Source of the DNA: Micromonospora sp. MH99 | GTDB taxonomy: Bacteria; Actinomycetota; Actinomycetes; Mycobacteriales; Micromonosporaceae | Reading direction: 5' to 3' | DNA length: 64,000 bases | Assembly: GCF_021442385.1 (NCBI RefSeq) | Contig: NZ_MUZA01000020.1 | Span: 1 to 64,000, forward strand | Shown here: in pieces, positions 62,965-64,000 of the stretch | Position numbering within the stretch: the stretch's first letter is position 1 | Layout: every line of letters begins with the position of its first letter | The notes under the pieces: model-generated | What the model saw: the letters and a program-made list of their open reading frames with translations, nothing else | Databases searched by the model: none | Told to the model about the DNA's origin: nothing | Position numbers and translations under genes: made by a program

Positions 62965-63519
62965 ATGCGCAAGCTCATCAACTCGACCTACCTCACCCTC
63001 GACGGCGTCATCGAGAACCCGATGTGGACCGCGCCCTACTTCGACGAGGAGGCCGCCGCCTTCGCCGGCTCGCAGACCGAGGACGCCGACGCGCTGCTGA
63101 TGGGTCGGGCCACCTACGACGGCTTCTCCCAGGCCTGGCCGACGATGGACGAGAGCGACCCGAGCACCGGCGCCGCGTTCTTCAACAACGTCAAGAAGTA
63201 CGTCGCCTCGACCACCCTCACCAACCCCACCTGGAACAACACGGAGGTGCTCCAGGGGGACCTGGTCGAGGCGGTCGCGAAGCTCAAGGCCCAGGACGGC
63301 AAGGACATCGTCCAGTACGGCTACGGCTCGGTCACCGCCCAGCTGGTCAAGGCGGGCCTGGTCGACGAGGTCCGGTTCTGGATCCACCCTGTGCTGGAGG
63401 GCGGCGCCAGCCTGAGCACCCCGCTCACCGACGTGAAGGCGACGTTCGAGCTGATCGACACCCGGGTGCACAAGAGCGGCGTGATCATCGCCTCGTACCG
63501 GCCGAAGTCGGCGAGCTGA
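62965..63519 (+). CDS. Dihydrofolate reductase/RibD C-terminal family protein
   Basis: 184 residues. MRKLINSTYLTLDGVIENP, DALLMGRATYDGFSQAWP and IVQYGYGSVTAQLVKAGLVDEVRFWIHPVLEGGASL are typical of RibD_C/YyaP-like reductases. CAGGAGAT precedes the ATG. A second member of the family found at 43867 but clearly diverged from it, so not a recent duplicate. Substrate unknown. Confidence 0.9.
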   Translation: MRKLINSTYLTLDGVIENPMWTAPYFDEEAAAFAGSQTEDADALLMGRATYDGFSQAWPTMDESDPSTGAAFFNNVKKYVASTTLTNPTWNNTEVLQGDLVEAVAKLKAQDGKDIVQYGYGSVTAQLVKAGLVDEVRFWIHPVLEGGASLSTPLTDVKATFELIDTRVHKSGVIIASYRPKSAS

Positions 63520-63534
63520 GCGGCTGAGCGGCGC

Positions 63535-64000
63535 TCAGAGCTGGGCCCGGGCCTCGCCCGGGCTCAGCTTCGCGCCCTCGGCGGCCAGCGCGTCGAACCG
63601 TTCCCGGCCGAGCGCGGCGAGCACCCGTTCGGTCACCCGGTCGGTGTCATCGCGCTCGGCGGGCGCGGCCGGAGTGCCGGCGGCCTGCCGGGCGGCGGCC
63701 GCGGCGCCGAGCAGCCGGGCCGCGACCTCGGGCGAACGCACCGCCGACGCCATCCCTTCCAGCGGGCCGAGCGCATCGCGCGCGGTGGCCATCGCCTCGG
63801 CGACGTCGAACGCCTCGAGGTGCAGGGCCAGCGCGGCGGCGGGGTCGCCGCTCTGATCGAGGGCGTAACCCAGCTCGACGAGGACCATCGGCAGGTAGAG
63901 CGCCGGCTGGGCCTCGCTGCGCCCCTTCTCGGCGAGGCGGGTGAGGTGGGTGGTGGCCAGGTCGAGCTTGCCGTCGCGGCGGGCGGCGAAGCCCAGGCCG
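63535..64000 (-). CDS. C-terminal part of a large TPR-containing regulator (BTAD/LuxR-type)
   Basis: The frame is open to the window edge, so the N-terminus is missing; ~154 residues are visible. TPR-like helices (LATTHLTRLAEKGRSEAQPALYLPMVL, AALALHLEAFDVAEAMATARD, EVAARLLGAAAAARQAAG) are followed by RVLAALGRERFDALAAEGAKLSPGEA, the usual tail of large ATP-binding regulators and adenylate-cyclase-like proteins in actinomycetes. No DNA-binding domain is visible at this end. Confidence 0.7.
   Translation of the reverse strand, partial: GLGFAARRDGKLDLATTHLTRLAEKGRSEAQPALYLPMVLVELGYALDQSGDPAAALALHLEAFDVAEAMATARDALGPLEGMASAVRSPEVAARLLGAAAAARQAAGTPAAPAERDDTDRVTERVLAALGRERFDALAAEGAKLSPGEARAQL

Overview
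The window is high-GC actinobacterial DNA. It has abundant GTG starts, ATGA/GTGA-coupled operons, secreted glycoside hydrolases with family 2 carbohydrate-binding modules on Thr-Pro linkers, and a maleylpyruvate-isomerase-type (mycothiol-associated) protein. Together these fit a soil Micromonosporaceae, most likely Micromonospora or a close relative; that placement is inference. The window is gene-dense and contains no rRNA, tRNA, CRISPR array, transposase or phage gene that I could recognise.

Layout. 1-3.1 kb: the C-terminus of a LuxR-type regulator, then an acyl-CoA dehydrogenase / MaoC pair behind a palindromic operator. 3.4-22.2 kb: a glucuronoxylan utilisation locus. It holds a secreted SGNH esterase with CBM2, a CE7 acetyl esterase, a LacI-family regulator, a GH3 enzyme, an ABC importer (two permeases plus lipoprotein, no ATPase), a GH39 beta-xylosidase, a YesL-like membrane protein, a GH67 alpha-glucuronidase, a mannonate dehydratase-like enolase, a secreted CE1-like esterase with CBM2 and a secreted GH10 xylanase with CBM2. 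Outside the cell, xylanase and esterases strip and cut xylan. The importer takes up decorated oligomers, and the cytoplasmic enzymes remove acetyl and glucuronyl groups and finish to xylose. CGAAA-N-TTTCG-type sites flank the regulator and its divergent operon.

22.2-38.5 kb: mixed housekeeping and regulatory genes. These are a methyltransferase with a divergent MerR regulator, soluble transhydrogenase SthA, a NarL-type two-component system divergent from a MacB-like ABC exporter, a secreted lectin-lyase, DUF2000 and AraC, an XRE regulator divergent from a DHA2-type MFS pump, DUF5709, an alpha/beta hydrolase and an ECF sigma factor. 38.6-46.4 kb: a WYL regulator, epoxide hydrolase, winged-helix (HTH_42) and DUF2071 proteins, aldo/keto reductase, a RibD-like reductase, S66 LD-carboxypeptidase and an MDMPI-type protein.

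46.5-51.3 kb: a compact unit of an unknown ~456-aa protein, a MoxR AAA+ ATPase, a protein fusing an HExxH metalloprotease-like domain to a von Willebrand A domain, and a helical (TPR-like) protein. This is the best candidate here for an undescribed multi-protein system. 51.4-55.8 kb: a GH5 cellulase with N-terminal CBM2, an aminoglycoside-phosphotransferase-like kinase, a GlxA regulator and a DJ-1/PfpI protein. 55.9-62.8 kb: a probable small-peptide biosynthesis operon with a carboxylate-amine ligase and a circularly permuted ATP-grasp (apparently one fused gene broken by a frameshift), an AsnO-like amidotransferase, an S9 peptidase and an unknown protein. The window ends with a second RibD-like reductase and the 3' end of a large regulator on the minus strand.
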